Part shown: positions 21,651 through 32,610 of the stretch, piece by piece
Numbering within the stretch: position 1 is the first letter of the stretch
How the letters are laid out: each line of letters starts with the position of its first letter
Assembly: GCA_026182355.1 (NCBI GenBank)
Contig: JAPFBL010000321.1
Span: 1-64,000 of the forward strand
Direction: 5' to 3'
From: Hermatobates lingyangjiaoensis
Lineage: Eukaryota; Arthropoda; Insecta; Hemiptera; Hermatobatidae
Length of the DNA: 64,000 nucleotides
The notes under the pieces: generated by a model
Databases searched by the model: none
Seen by the model: only the letters and a program-made list of their open reading frames with translations
What the model was told of the DNA's origin: nothing
Translations under genes and position numbers: made by a program

Positions 21651-22101
21651 GCTGTTATCTTTCAATTAACGTTTAGTGTTTTGTATATGAAAGATAAAAA
21701 GATCTACAGGCATAAAATATTTAAAAATTATGTTTAATGACAGAGTTTTATTGAAGGTGAGTCATTTAGAAAAAATAAAATATTAAAAGTAACTAAAGAC
21801 TCAGATTTATATTATAAAGAAATTATTTATAAATATTTATTCATAACTAAAACTCAGTTTATTCATACTTAAGTACTACAATCAGCTATTATATGGTATT
21901 TACTCATTGTAGAGTAAAAAAGTTAATCAAATATTCTCCACATATAGAAATTTTCTATGTAATGCGGCTCACCCATTAGTAAATAGATGCCAAATAATAA
22001 ATGAGCCGCAATTTCTCCCTCTAAACTAGCACTAAAAGGTGAAAGTGTATGCGTTAGAAAAAAAAACAAACAAAACAAATATATAGAAATTTAATAATAT
22101 A

Positions 22102-22140
22102 AAAAACGCGTTTCAAACAAGTAGTGTTCTTCTTCAGGCA
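22102..22140 (-). ncRNA. Hammerhead-like motif, family G
   Basis: On the minus strand CTGAAGA, A, stem II GAACA/TGTTT, GAAA, and self-complementary ACGCGT with H17 = T. Stem I is absent. Confidence 0.65.
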
Positions 22141-22189
22141 TTAAGCAACTTGTACAGTTATACCACAGATACTCATCTTTGGTTAATGT

Positions 22190-22213
22190 CTGAAGAAGAA
22201 TATGTTCGAAACT
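22190..22213 (+). ncRNA. Hammerhead-like motif, family G, stem III lost
   Basis: CTGAAGA, A, stem II GAA/TTC and GAAA are present, but stem III is destroyed (ACTAAA). It forms an inverted pair with 22102-22140. Confidence 0.5.
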
Positions 22214-22509
22214 AAATCATTAAAATACTAAAAGTAACTTATTAATTAATAGTTAAATTTCTAAATCATTAGTTGTGCAACCCGTAATTGTGTGTATTTA
22301 CTCATTCTGAGGTAAAATGGAAAACAAACAAAAGTTTGTTGTTGAATAAAACTTCATTTGTGTGGAGACTTTTGTTTATTTATCCATTTTACTTCAGAAT
22401 ATTGAATTTTTATTTTATATTAACTTTTTTACCCTACAATCAGTTTATACATCCCTTATATTTGACTAAGGGTAGAGGAAATGATGGGTATCTCATCTTT
22501 TAGTTTGAA

Positions 22510-23020
22510 AGGAGCGATTGCTCTTGTTTTTTCACATGAGTATGAGCGACTTAAGAAAGATGAGCTCATATTTTAAAAGGAGGCATTCCATAGAACCACT
22601 AAAGAAGTGGTAATGGGTCTGAGGAAGGAATCTGACAGAGATGGAGAATAGAACAAGAGGTTTGAGGAAGGCAACAATCATTTTGAGACGGGGATATTAG
22701 AGAGTCATAAATTGTTTATAAATCGAGAGAGAGAGAGAGAGATGGTGTGTTGGGGTGGGGGGATATCTGATCGTTTGCATTCTTCTGTCATTTTGTATCT
22801 ACTCGCCCTCTTGGCACGTTTTCCATCTTTTCTTCTCGTGAAGAAGAACAAAAACAGAGAAACAATAATTGGTGGGGCGGTTAGTGATTAGTGGTTGTGA
22901 CTGGGTGATGTGAGAGAGAGCGAGAGAAAGAGAGAGAGTGAGAGAGCTGGAGAACGTGGTTTGTAGTGGTGGTGGTATGGGAGTTGTACGTCGTGACTGA
23001 GGCTTTTTTCCTCTGAACAG
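22510..23020. other. GC-richer island with (GA)n, unassigned
   Basis: It contains GAGAGA runs near 22725 and 22912 and a mixed-composition stretch unlike the AT-rich surroundings. It precedes the candidate exon at 23021. It could be intronic or regulatory sequence; nothing decisive was seen. Confidence 0.3.
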
Positions 23021-23160
23021 GCTTTGAGAGGCAGACCAAGCTGGTCAGGCGATTAGATCCGCTAAAGAGGTCTTCATTAGCTAGCTATAACTCCCACACC
23101 TATAATAGCAATCCTTGCTATTGTTCCAGCCTCTCCTCAGGTCTTCCTTCAATCCAATAG
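23021..23160 (+). CDS. Candidate terminal exon, unidentified host gene
   Basis: A strong acceptor TTTTTTCCTCTGAACAG precedes 2 nt, 45 open codons and a TAG at 23158-23160. The peptide starts FERQTKLVRRLDPLKRSSL and ends in a Ser/Tyr/Asn-rich stretch with PSIQ. A second acceptor-like CTATTGTTCCAG lies inside at about 23129. The composition looks protein-like, but no family was recognised and a 45-codon open frame is not by itself significant. Confidence 0.38.
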
Positions 23161-23374
23161 CATGCCATATCTGCATGGTGTTACTTTCTCCTGAGAAAGT
23201 CTTATTAACAATAGACACAACACTCGATTTGAGAACTATCTTAAAATGTTGAGGTTCTCACAAACACAATTCCAAAACTTATAAACAGCATTATCTATAC
23301 TTTTTATTCCTAGTTTTAAATTAAAATTAGTCGTGGCTTATTGTATTTTTAATTTATTTAATATTTATGCTGAT

Positions 23375-23375
<1 letters not shown>

Positions 23376-23461
<86 letters not shown>
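23376..23461. repeat. (CT)n-(TA)n microsatellite
   Basis: A CT run of about 36 bp is followed by an uninterrupted TA run of about 45 bp. Confidence 0.9.
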
Positions 23462-23462
<1 letters not shown>

Positions 23463-23576
23463 GTCCGGTTTGGACCGTTTTAAAATTTTGATTATATATA
23501 TATATATAAAAAGCTTTCACATAAACACGTGAAATAACAATCAATGATCAAACCACAATAAGAAATGGGAAAACAA

Positions 23577-23619
23577 GACTAAGATCTTTCAATCGTAACA
23601 AGCGGTCTTCGTCAGAGTC
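23577..23619 (-). ncRNA. Minimal hammerhead ribozyme motif, family A
   Basis: All core, stem I and stem III positions are as at 7658-7700. Stem II has one G-to-A change (CGATT), giving a weaker pair. Confidence 0.75.
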
Positions 23620-23720
23620 AAAAACCCAACTGACTCAGGGGTCAGAATATATATATATATATATATATTCTGAGGTAAAATGGATAAACCAACAAAAGTC
23701 TCCACACAAATGAAGTTTTA

Positions 23721-23759
23721 TTCAACGCGTTTCGAACACTTTGTGTTCATCATCAGGAA
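23721..23759 (-). ncRNA. Minimal hammerhead ribozyme motif, family G, intact
   Basis: On the minus strand stem I TTC pairs with GAA and the core is CTGATGA. One T precedes a perfect 6-bp stem II GAACAC/GTGTTC with an AAA loop. GAAA overlaps self-complementary ACGCGT, and H17 = T. This is one of the best copies in the window; it carries the most usual CUGAUGA core. A (TA)n tract lies on its 3' side. Confidence 0.8.
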
Positions 23760-24061
23760 GACACTATAATACAAATTATATCTAATTAGTTACAAAAATT
23801 AGAGTGAAATAATAAAATTCAATTAAGAGAATTCAAGACATACGCAAGGATTGCACAACTAATGATATTGAATTTGATAGCAGATTCTGTATTCACGATT
23901 TTCCTACTTAAAGCTTCCATTTTTCTTACAATTTTCTTTTGAGCAGGTGATAATTGCCAAAGCAATTTAGCATAAGACATTCAGAAGGCTGAAACACTAA
24001 ATAAACACTTCACAGGGGATAACTATATTTAATTAATCACTACACTAGATTAAACTAACAT

Positions 24062-24096
24062 AACAAGCTTTCGGTTCCATGGGTCATCGTCAGGTT
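24062..24096 (-). ncRNA. Hammerhead motif, family M
   Basis: On the minus strand stem I AAC pairs with GTT, the core is CTGACGA, and GAAA overlaps self-complementary AGCT with H17 = T. Stem II is poorly paired. Confidence 0.6.
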
Positions 24097-24147
24097 CTTA
24101 TATATATATATCAATGATCAAACCACAATAAGAAAATGGGAAAACAA

Positions 24148-24190
24148 GACTAAGATCTTTCAACCGTAACAAGCGGTCTTCGTCAGAGTC
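24148..24190 (-). ncRNA. Minimal hammerhead ribozyme motif, family A, intact
   Basis: Identical in all functional positions to 7658-7700. It lies between two (TA)n tracts (about 24100 and 24200-24257). Confidence 0.78.
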
Positions 24191-24198
24191 AAAAACCC

Positions 24199-24247
<49 letters not shown>

Positions 24248-24859
24248 ATATATATATTAGTATAGATTGGCAGCAAATCTTCTTGGAGACAAGATTTAAT
24301 GGCCTCACTCAATTAATGACCAGACATACGATATGGGTATAATACCAAGCATGAAAATTTTTGAAAGCAGTTACAAGAAGAATAGGGATGCTAATTGATG
24401 GCCTACGACAGGATGACAAACTGTTTTCTATTTAGTAACTTGTTTGGAACTGCTAACTTTTATTTATAATCCTTAGTTTATTTCAAAATTCTTTAAATTG
24501 TTTCATTGTTTTTTAAAAATTTTAAAATTTCCAAATTTTGAAAAATGTTTAAAGACCGAACCTGACGATTACTATAGAATAGACGAAAGCTAGCATATAA
24601 TGGTCTTATAAGTTATGTTATATTCTTTACCTGTGATATTAGTTTTAAATTGTATTTAAATTGTTGATATCTATTAAAATGTTTCAAAAAAGTGTCTCAA
24701 TGTCCTTTGGACAACTCATTTGGGAATTACCACCACCTTATATTCCTAAGACTGTCAGGAGACTGGAACAGCTTAGTTTGAAAGTCGTTAATACCAAAGC
24801 TGCGGTACATTTCAACAATATATATATATATGAATAATAATCAAAATAACACTTGATAT

Positions 24860-25107
24860 AATAGATGGATTAATTTACCACAATGAAAACAATTTTTTAA
24901 AACAATGCTCTAAGGCCTTTCGTTAATACATCTTCGGAGAGCAAGTGAACTAAAAAAACAATAAATACTTGCTAACTTGGCTGATTGAAATTTCCAAAAT
25001 TGATGGCAACCCTGAATGTGTTTAATGATGAAGTCTTCATCTGTCTAATTAGGCCTTAGAGGCCTTAGAGCATTGTTTTAAAAAATTGTTTTCATTGTGG
25101 TAAATTA
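24860..25107. mobile_element. Head-to-head PLE family D insertion
   Basis: The left arm at 24866-24920 (ACCACAATGAAAACAATTTT) is inverted at 25055-25100. The ends face outward, and the right end runs into a long (TA)n tract at 25108-25163. Confidence 0.7.
24907..24942 (-). ncRNA. Hammerhead motif, family D, one core change
   Basis: A 5-bp stem I GCTCT/AGAGC surrounds CCGAAGA (U4 changed to C), a short stem II, and GAAA overlapping self-complementary AGGCCT with H17 = T. The U4 change should abolish activity. Confidence 0.65.
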
Positions 25108-25111
25108 ATCC

Positions 25112-25165
<54 letters not shown>

Positions 25166-25233
25166 AGATATCACATAAATACTGTGAAATAACAGTCATT
25201 GATCAAACTAAAATATAAAATGAAAAAAAAAAA

Positions 25234-25276
25234 GATTAAGATCTTTTAACTGTAACAAACGGTATTCATCAGAGTC
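25234..25276 (-). ncRNA. Hammerhead motif, family A, G12 mutated
   Basis: The CTGATGA core and AGATCT stem III are kept, but GAAA has become AAAA and stem II is partly lost. Confidence 0.6.
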
Positions 25277-25455
25277 AAATATCTAACTGATTTATGTATA
25301 TATGCACTATTTTATTGAAAGTACGATCCAAAACGGACAAATATAGTTCAATGTACAAAAAGAAACACCGAGAAATTTAAACTCCAACCGTCTCTGAACC
25401 AGTGCGCTTTAAATTCTCTAGAAACAAGTCTAGAAAAGTAACATTCCTGTTTATA

Positions 25456-25554
25456 CCGTGAAGTTTCACCAAAAATTGTTTGGCATTTTCAAGGCTAATT
25501 TTTGAGGGAAAACTAGCCTTGAAAATGCCAAAGAAATTTTGGCGAAACGTCGGC
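25456..25554. ncRNA. Inverted pair of family O hammerhead-like motifs
   Basis: Minus copy at 25456-25495 and plus copy at 25516-25554. The plus copy has stem I GCC/GGC, stem II GCCAAA with TTTGGC, and GAAA overlapping ACGT with H17 = C. The core reads TTGAAAA, two changes from consensus, so both are probably inactive. Confidence 0.5.
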
Positions 25555-25599
25555 GTATAATCAGGAGTGTTATTTCTTTAGACCAAAAATCCTCAAGAA

Positions 25600-26920
25600 A
25601 CCCATCTTTAAACGTTGAGTCCTAATTATCTTTAAAAGACATTAATTTATTGTTCTTATATAATTGAAATAATAACCGTTATAATTATATAAGAAAGTAA
25701 AATATATTTTGTAGATTTGTAGAAATATTTTTTTGAAGACAACTTTGACCTTTAAGAATCAACAACTTTGACCTTTAAGAATCAGTAGTCGAGAATCAAT
25801 GAAAATTAGAACTATTTAATTATTTATATTCTCTTGCTAACAAAAACGAAACGTTTTTTAGGAATCAAAACGATGAATGAAATTATACTTCAAACATCAT
25901 AACGAGTAGTAATTTACTTAAAATTAGCACAGATGATTTGCAAGACAGAAATGCCCAAACACGTATACATGTTTTGATTCATAATCATGCCCCCTGACCT
26001 TTCGGCTAGTAACATGAGATGAAGCAACACAGATCGATGTTTTTAGCGTAGTTTTTTTTACAAATGAAAGCTGGAATGATCAAAACCAATTAACTAATTC
26101 CTTCCCACTATCCAATTACTGCTAAAGAAATGGGATACTTGAAGAGATGGGCGTTTTACGATAAATGTTAACTGGAACAACTTTAATGAGGGGGAAGTAA
26201 TGAGAAAGCAAAACAATGAAGTAGGGTGATTTAGGGAAAAGACAATGAGTAATGGGTTGTGAGGTTACATAAGTAACATCAGTCCTTGAGTGAGTCAGCA
26301 GAGAAAAAGCGATTCAGTTAGCAAACCTCAATCGCTTATCAAAGACAAAAGTGGAGGAATAAAATCGAGGAAAATATTAAATCAACTAAAGATTGACAGG
26401 AAATTGAAATTGACGAAACTTTAAACAAAAGTATTCAACTATTGTTCACAATAAACATAAGTCTCTATTTAGATGAATCCAGTTTTCTAAAATATGATAT
26501 TTTGTATTTAGTATGATATTTATTTAGTCTAAAAAGTTTAAAACGTCTTTTTAAAATGCTGGATTATTTTAAAGAAACTTTTTTCCCAAAGAAATTTAAA
26601 GGACTAAACTGGTGATATTTGGTTTTTATAATTAATGTTCACCAATACCTAATATACTAACTACATGAATACGTTCATTATTTCTGAGGTATGTTTATAA
26701 CTTTTTAAGTTATAATTTATGTTATAATTTTATATAAATTTATAGAATTATAATTTTAGTTTTATATAATCAAAAAATTATAATTTTATATTTTTTTAAG
26801 TTTAAAAGATTTTCTAAATGAAACCATCAGAAAAACAATGAACTGAATAAAAGGTAGAAATGTATTTATAAATGTTATATATACATATGCACATAAAAAG
26901 ATATCACTTTAAACATGTGA
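25600..26920. other. AT-rich, no gene recognised
   Basis: No exon or repeat family could be supported, apart from short TTATAATTTTATAT-type runs near 26700-26800. Confidence 0.35.
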
Positions 26921-26924
26921 AATA

Positions 26925-27100
26925 AAAATCGTCCTATGTAGGAAATTCAGAAATGGGGCTAATATTTTTCTATCAAACCAACTGGTCCTTCTGAATACAA
27001 CGTTAAACTTGAATGGGGTTGACTATGTGGAGGACCAATTTGTTTTAGTTAAAAGATCTTAGTCTCATTTCTGAATCCCTTATACTGTTTTGGCTGTTGA
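26925..27100. mobile_element. Decayed head-to-head family A pair
   Basis: The plus-strand half (27021-27064) keeps AAAAGATCTTAGTC but has lost the CTGACGA core. The left half is a diverged inverted copy. Confidence 0.45.
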
Positions 27101-27183
27101 TAAATGTACAATCAGATATATATATATAACAGTTCAAAATTGAGGATAGAAAACACACAAAGTAAAGAAACACACTTACAAAA

Positions 27184-27213
27184 TCAAATTTTCGGGTAAT
27201 CAGTTTTCAGGAG
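27184..27213 (-). ncRNA. Hammerhead-like motif, family H, decayed
   Basis: CTGAAAA core (G8 changed), GAAA overlapping AATT, weak stems. It is the second copy of the 2110 family. Confidence 0.4.
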
Positions 27214-27549
27214 GAAAGAGAAAGGGAGACCAAGCACGTTGTAGGCGCAACGGCTAGTAACCGACACGGCAACCGCTTGTGATGCCCTCTGTACCCGGTC
27301 ATAAAGTGATAGAATTAAGAGGAAATATAAACAGAAATTCAGATAAGCAATACAAGTTGGGAAAATATAAACGATTTAGAGAGAATTAGAGAAAAATTTA
27401 AAAATAAATAAATAAATAAAATGCAACAAAAAATTATACCTACAGTAAAAAATGAAAAAATATAATAAATATATTTATAAATGTAATATATATTTATAAT
27501 TATAATATATATATTTATAAATATATACATTATATATATATATATATAT

Positions 27550-27664
27550 ATATATAACAAGAGTTCACATAAACACGTGAAATAACAATAAATGATCAAA
27601 CCACAATGTGAAATGAAAAAAAAAATCTTATTCTTTTTTTCCCATTTCATATTGTGATTTGATC

Positions 27665-27670
<6 letters not shown>
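27550..27670. mobile_element. Family A arms without ribozyme
   Basis: Outward-facing family A 3' arms (TTTGATC / GATCAAAC) flank a short A-rich centre. The ribozyme-bearing middle has been deleted. (TA)n lies on both sides. Confidence 0.55.
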
Positions 27671-27699
<29 letters not shown>

Positions 27700-27787
27700 C
27701 CATGATAAACGAAAAACGGTCCGGCAGGACGATAACACTTAAAATAAACTGTGACGCATGTACTGAAACATAACAAAGACTCACTTT

Positions 27788-27823
27788 TCAATATTTCGAC
27801 CGTAATGGCGGTCGTCCTCAGGA
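27788..27823 (-). ncRNA. Hammerhead motif, family B
   Basis: On the minus strand CTGAGGA (N7 = G), C, a perfect stem II GACCG/CGGTC with loop CCATTA, and GAAA overlapping ATAT with H17 = T. Stem I has 2 bp (TC/GA). A half copy in plus orientation lies at 27983-28013, and the outer end at 28055 runs into (TA)n. A damaged copy lies at 54733-54925. Confidence 0.68.
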
Positions 27824-28130
27824 GAAGAAGTGAATTGACGGAGGGACGACAGTCAACTCATAGGCTTGTATAATACTATATATAATATATATTTATAATA
27901 TATATATATATATATTAATAAATATATAAATAAAATACAAAATACAAAATCATTCAGTTTGTGATGACTGTCGTCCCTCCGTCAATTACGGTCGAAATAT
28001 TGAAAAGTGAGTCTTTGTTATGCTTCAGTCTATGTGTCACAGTTTATTTTAAGTATATATATATATATATATATATATGCTAATTATAAAGAAGTTTGTT
28101 TTTTGCAATTGCTTATGATCCTAAGAGTTA

Positions 28131-29172
28131 CTAGCTGACCCTGCAAACATCGTACCGCCCAACTGTCACTAAATGTTGTGTTACCTTCAGCTAAGCTTAA
28201 TTTAGTATTTAATTATCAACATAATAGCTAGCCAGACAGATGCTGTGCTGCCTCCCCTATAAATATAAACACTAAATTCGAATATGAATGGAAACTAAAA
28301 TAAAAAATCTTGAGTGGCCTAACTCAACTTTACTATAAGTAAACATAATATCAAACTTGTTAACAACTAACTTACGTTTTGTTTGATTAGTCAAATACTT
28401 GTTCGACAATCACTCATCACAGTATGGAATTCATCAGAAAATATATGTTTGATAGAGGTTAATTTTTACATTTAACAACTTTAGTCTTCTAATGTATCAT
28501 CTTAACTCATTAGAACAATTCACATTTTTTTAATAAACCTCTAAATAACAATTATATGTCACTCAAAAAATGTGTGAGTCGATGTAAACAATTTAAATAA
28601 ATGCAAAGAATTCAACCAGTAGGGCAAGTGATTCATTATTGGAAGACAATATTTCAGTTTTTAAGGTATACAAGTCGTTCTTTACATCAGGTTTTGGAAG
28701 CCTGTTGTAAGCAGGTCCCTTTGGTTACAATACAACAAGCTTAGCGCATTGGAACTCTAATGAAAAAAGGTCGTAGGTTTGATTCCCACAAAATCCTCTT
28801 ACATTTTTTTATTTATTCAGTTCAGAAAATGCATAGTGGCAAGAAAACAAAGAAACAAGATCGGTTATCAGAGATCACAGTTTTGTAATCATATAGATAG
28901 ATAGATTACTGCTAACATTGTGAATTATGAAAATAGGGTTGGAAGCCTATTGTAAGCAGGTCCCTTTGGTTACAATACAACGAGCTTAGCGCATTGGACC
29001 TCTAATGAAAAAAGGTCGTAGGTTTGATTCCCACAAAATCCTCTTACATTTTATTATTTATTCAGTTCAGAAAATGCATAGTGGCAAGAAAACAAAGAAA
29101 CAAGATCGGTTATCACAGATCGAAGTTTTATAGTCATATAGATAGATAGATTACTGCTAACATTGTGAATTA
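28131..29172 (+). mobile_element. Second copy of the tRNA-Arg-unit element, two tandem units
   Basis: Starts CTAGCTGACCCTGCAAACAT and is collinear with the reverse complement of 20165-21650. It has two instead of four tandem units (245-bp period; B-box-like GGTTTGATTCCCAC ends near 28789 and 29034). Units contain TTAGCGCATTGGA and CTCTAATGAAAA, the tRNA-Arg(UCU)-like arm. The two copies differ mainly in unit number. Confidence 0.7.
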
Positions 29173-29743
29173 TCAAAATTTTTTAAAAAGTATCAAAAAT
29201 GGAACGAGTTACAAGGATTTACTTTCTAACAGAATGGCATAAGCTTCCAACTGTCATGTAAACAAATTTTTGTCCAAATTTACCTACACATAATTAGAAT
29301 TAAACACATGAGTTCAAGGGTGACCTTTCAAATTAGACCTAAGTTAATTAAGTTAATATAAGCTTTTGTCTGTTACTTTTTGCTTGATGGCATGCGTCCA
29401 GAATCAATCAGTTATACCAAAAGCTCGGTATTAAGTCAATTTTAAGCATTAATCTCAATTTTTTTTCCCCCTGAAATATTATAAAAAAAAAAAAAAAAAA
29501 AAAAGAAGATAGTGTTTGTGATATTAAGTAGGAAAAAGCGAGATGAAGAATGTAAGATGTCGAGTAAGAAAGGGTTAGCTTGAAGGGACTTTTTTTCCCC
29601 TCCAGGTTTATAATCCTTTTGAAAGATAACTGACTGAATGCTTGGATCTCTCCTACGCTTTTTCCAACCACTTTGGATTAACATAAAATTAACTAATAAA
29701 TACATATTTACTGCCTTCTAAACACGAATGTCAACTGACTTTG

Positions 29744-29745
<2 letters not shown>

Positions 29746-29791
<46 letters not shown>

Positions 29792-29961
29792 CAGCTTTTA
29801 TAAAAGAAATTGATTTTATTCTATTTAAGAAGCTTTAATTTATTTTTTAATTCACATTGCTATTAAAAGCAAGATTATATAAATTAAGAAGACCGACAAA
29901 GTAGTGGGGGGGAGGGTTTGAATAGATAAAAGGCTAACTGATGGTGGAAAAAGCAAGCAGG

Positions 29962-30042
<81 letters not shown>

Positions 30043-30043
30043 G
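29746..30043. repeat. (GA)n microsatellites flanking a short unique stretch
   Basis: GA runs at 29746-29786 and 29959-30043. Reading frames made of alternating Ser-Leu here are microsatellite artefacts. Confidence 0.9.
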
Positions 30044-30046
30044 GAG

Positions 30047-30181
30047 ACCTTCATTAGGTCTGACATATGTGAGGACCCATTCTTTAGGCCTTGTCTTCGA
30101 CACAATGCTCTCAAAGCTCTGTTTGGGACTAAACCCTTCCAAATACATATTTCACGCCAGCTTTATGAATCACTAGGTTAA
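30047..30181 (+). CDS. Candidate terminal coding segment, unidentified
   Basis: After the (GA)n run a frame stays open for 44 codons to TAA at 30179-30181. The peptide includes SDICEDPFFRPCLRHNALK and ISRQLYESLG, a mixed, non-repetitive composition. An acceptor could lie inside (CATTCTTTAG at 30077-30086) or among the many AGs of the microsatellite. The opposite strand also has an open frame here, so strand is not certain and no family was recognised. Confidence 0.33.
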   Translation, partial: TFIRSDICEDPFFRPCLRHNALKALFGTKPFQIHISRQLYESLG

Positions 30182-30751
30182 GTCAATCTTCATATTTATC
30201 GCCTTATTCATTTTATTTATAGTTTGATTTGAATAAAATCGTAGTTTTGGGATCAGAAGGAAGCAAACTTTGCAGACTCCCAGCTAGACAGTAGTTTTTG
30301 TTTTTTCACTAAAACCTTGTTTGAAACAATTACTGATCACTTCTCTGAAAACCGCAGTCTAGAAATCGTATTTTATATCTTTATTGACAACTCACTAATT
30401 TGTTATACTAATTTTTTGTTATATGAATAAAAGATAAGATAAAAAATTCAATCTTTTAAAGAAGAAGAGCTTGTAAATTTGTTTTTAAGAATTATTTTAA
30501 TAGATTATTCGAAGGAAACAAATTATATATTTATTTCCTTAAATTATGTACTTATATATATTATATCCTATTTGATTAAATAATCAAGAACTACATCCAA
30601 AGTATATACTGCGGGATAATTGCATATACATAAATGATAAATTTTATGATGATGATGAAAACTGAAAAAATATTCTTAAGGTTGAATATGGATTTTATGC
30701 GTACATATAAGCATATAGAAACTTTCCAATTTAAATTAATTTAAATTAGAA

Positions 30752-30945
30752 AACAAGGTTAGCTCAGTGGTTAACGTGCTCGTCTCTGAACTGATAGGTT
30801 TTACTTGAGTTGAATGAAATTTAGGACTCCCACTCTAGAATCAATCTTCATTGTGTGGTATCACAAAGGGCCACATGTTTGGCCTATATGTGTTCCCTTG
30901 TGAGACAGCTATTACAGCTTAGAGGGTTACTACTACTGAACCGGG
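30752..30945 (+). mobile_element. SINE S1 copy with internal deletion
   Basis: The A-box side reads GGTTAGCTCAGTGGTTAACG in plus orientation. The sequence then jumps from the head straight to the tail (GGACTCCCA... TATCACAAAGGG ... GTGTTCCCTTGTG) and ends in ACTACTACT. The core between is deleted. Confidence 0.75.
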
Positions 30946-31254
30946 TAGGTCCGAAGTTCTATCCCCCGAAAATGGAATCCATAGAAAGTTACATCACCCG
31001 ACTTACTACCAATGAAGACAACAAACTATCTACTCATCCAAACCTCCTTGTACAAACACTAAATCCTGCCACCATCCTTCCTCAACCTCACTGAACAATT
31101 ACTTCATCCACTGACTATCTGACTACTTTTCCAACTGATGACTAAAAACAATGAAAACCATGACCTCAACAAGACCACATGACCGCGAATACGACATCAT
31201 TACTGTACAGACGAACTTAATATCTGACATAAATTACTGACATTCCAAGTTATA

Positions 31255-31355
31255 GTAGCACAGTAAGCAAGCAGTAGAAGGCCTCTGGTCTGGAACTGCT
31301 AGTTACGACGTGCACTATAGTGCGCGGATATATTTGTTGGTCGTTGGTCGTTGGC
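31255..31355 (+). repeat. 3'-end-like repeat shared with 33815-33915
   Basis: CAGTAG...CCTCTGGTC(T/C)(G/A)GAACTGCTA and TGGTCGTTGGT are shared. Both follow blocks rich in GACCACATGAC- and GACGACAT-type phrases, suggesting two copies of the 3' part of one unidentified retroelement. Confidence 0.5.
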
Positions 31356-31364
31356 CTACGAGAT

Positions 31365-31640
31365 GTTCACTTGAGAGGTGAATAAATCTGAGCACGTCGT
31401 CCCTCGTATAGGGCGTTAAGCCGTCGGTCCCAAGCCTATACTATGTCAGTTACTCGTTAAAGATCCCTACTCTAAATATATTTGAGTTAGGCAAAATTTA
31501 GGACTCCCAGTGTAGAATCAACAGATAATGTGACTCACCCATTACTAAAATGGGAGCCAAATAATAAATGATCGGCTTGTGTGCGTTCCCTTGTATGACA
31601 GCCTTTGAAATTTAAAACGTTCCCTACTACTTCTACCAAA
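31365..31640 (+). mobile_element. SINE S1 copy with mixed tail
   Basis: The core (GAGCACGTCGTCCCTCGTAT, then AAGCCGTCGGTCCC) is followed by the type B hairpin block at 31527-31573 and then the normal tail end (GTGTGCGTTCCCTTGTA ... CTACTACTTCTACC). The tail is therefore chimeric. Confidence 0.65.
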
Positions 31641-31651
31641 CAATGAACATT

Positions 31652-32340
31652 CTACATTGGGAGTCTTAAATTTAACTCAAGAGTATTTAGAGTCGGGATC
31701 TTTAACCAGTACCTGACATAGTACAGGCCTGGGGCCGATAGCTTAGCGTCTTGCTCGGCATCTCCTTAGCTGATCTGATGGTCATAAAGTTCTTTTGTGG
31801 ATACCACATCGATAGCCAGCTCAGTATAGAACACCAGATTGTCGTGAGACCACCCAATTCTAGTTGGTCCTTCCATCAATGCAGTGACCGTTGATCACGT
31901 CTCTAGATCATAGCAGGTGTAGATGGGTTAGAATTTTTATATTAAGTCGTGACGTAGAGTCGTGGTATTCACCTCTGCAAGGTCAACTTAGGGCGTGTTC
32001 TCAGAGGCTTGAAATCCCAATCTTCCGCCTGAAATTCTGTCCCTTTTGAAAGCGATGAAAGAGGTTACCAGATTGTGTGATTTAGTGTAACGAAGGTCCA
32101 GGTATTTTTCATTATACCAAAGCAGGCCTCTCTAACAAACGTGCTCAAGCATTTTTGTCATCTCCTGTGTGAATAAATCAAAGACGAGAGTGGTTATTGA
32201 ACCCAGGATCAACCGGTCCAGATGTGAGGACGTAAGCCAATGAGTGAGAACTACGCTAATCCCTACCATAGCAGGTATTACACCCCGTATTCATCAGCCC
32301 AAAGACAAGCACGTAAGCCCTTGGGCTTCCCTGGCCCCTG
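31652..32340 (-). mobile_element. SINE S1 fragments and nested unidentified sequence
   Basis: A minus-strand core piece at 31652-31760 and a head piece at 32158-32265 are separated by GC-richer sequence that was not recognised. This may be one SINE split by an insertion. Confidence 0.45.
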
Positions 32341-32567
32341 TGAACAGAACTTAAGTCATCTTTTAGATTTTACTCTTACATTTTCATAGATTTTTTAATT
32401 TTTTTTACACCAAAATATTGACGTTAAAAACTTTTTCAACCCAAAGAGTTGAAATGTTTTTCAAATAATAAGAATTGTGTATTCTCAATCATGTGTACGA
32501 GTATCTATGCTTGACTTTGTGTATCCTCATGTCATTGATCAAACCACAATAAGAAATGGGAAAACAA

Positions 32568-32610
32568 GACTAAGATCTTTCAACTGTAACAAGCGGTCTT
32601 TGTCAGAGTC
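32568..32610 (-). ncRNA. Minimal hammerhead ribozyme motif, family A
   Basis: Stem I, stem III and GAAA are as in the intact copies. There is one change in the core (CTGACAA) and one in stem II. It sits alone, without (TA)n, inside sequence with flanking TCATGTCATT/ACTCATGTCATG repeats that look like a duplicated insertion site. Confidence 0.68.

Noticed and set aside
28959..29037. A functional tRNA-Arg gene
   Set aside because: Only the anticodon-arm and T-arm regions match; there is no acceptor stem and it is repeated as part of a mobile element.
27339..30148. Frames of alternating Tyr-Ile or Ser-Leu
   Set aside because: Translations of (TA)n and (GA)n microsatellites.
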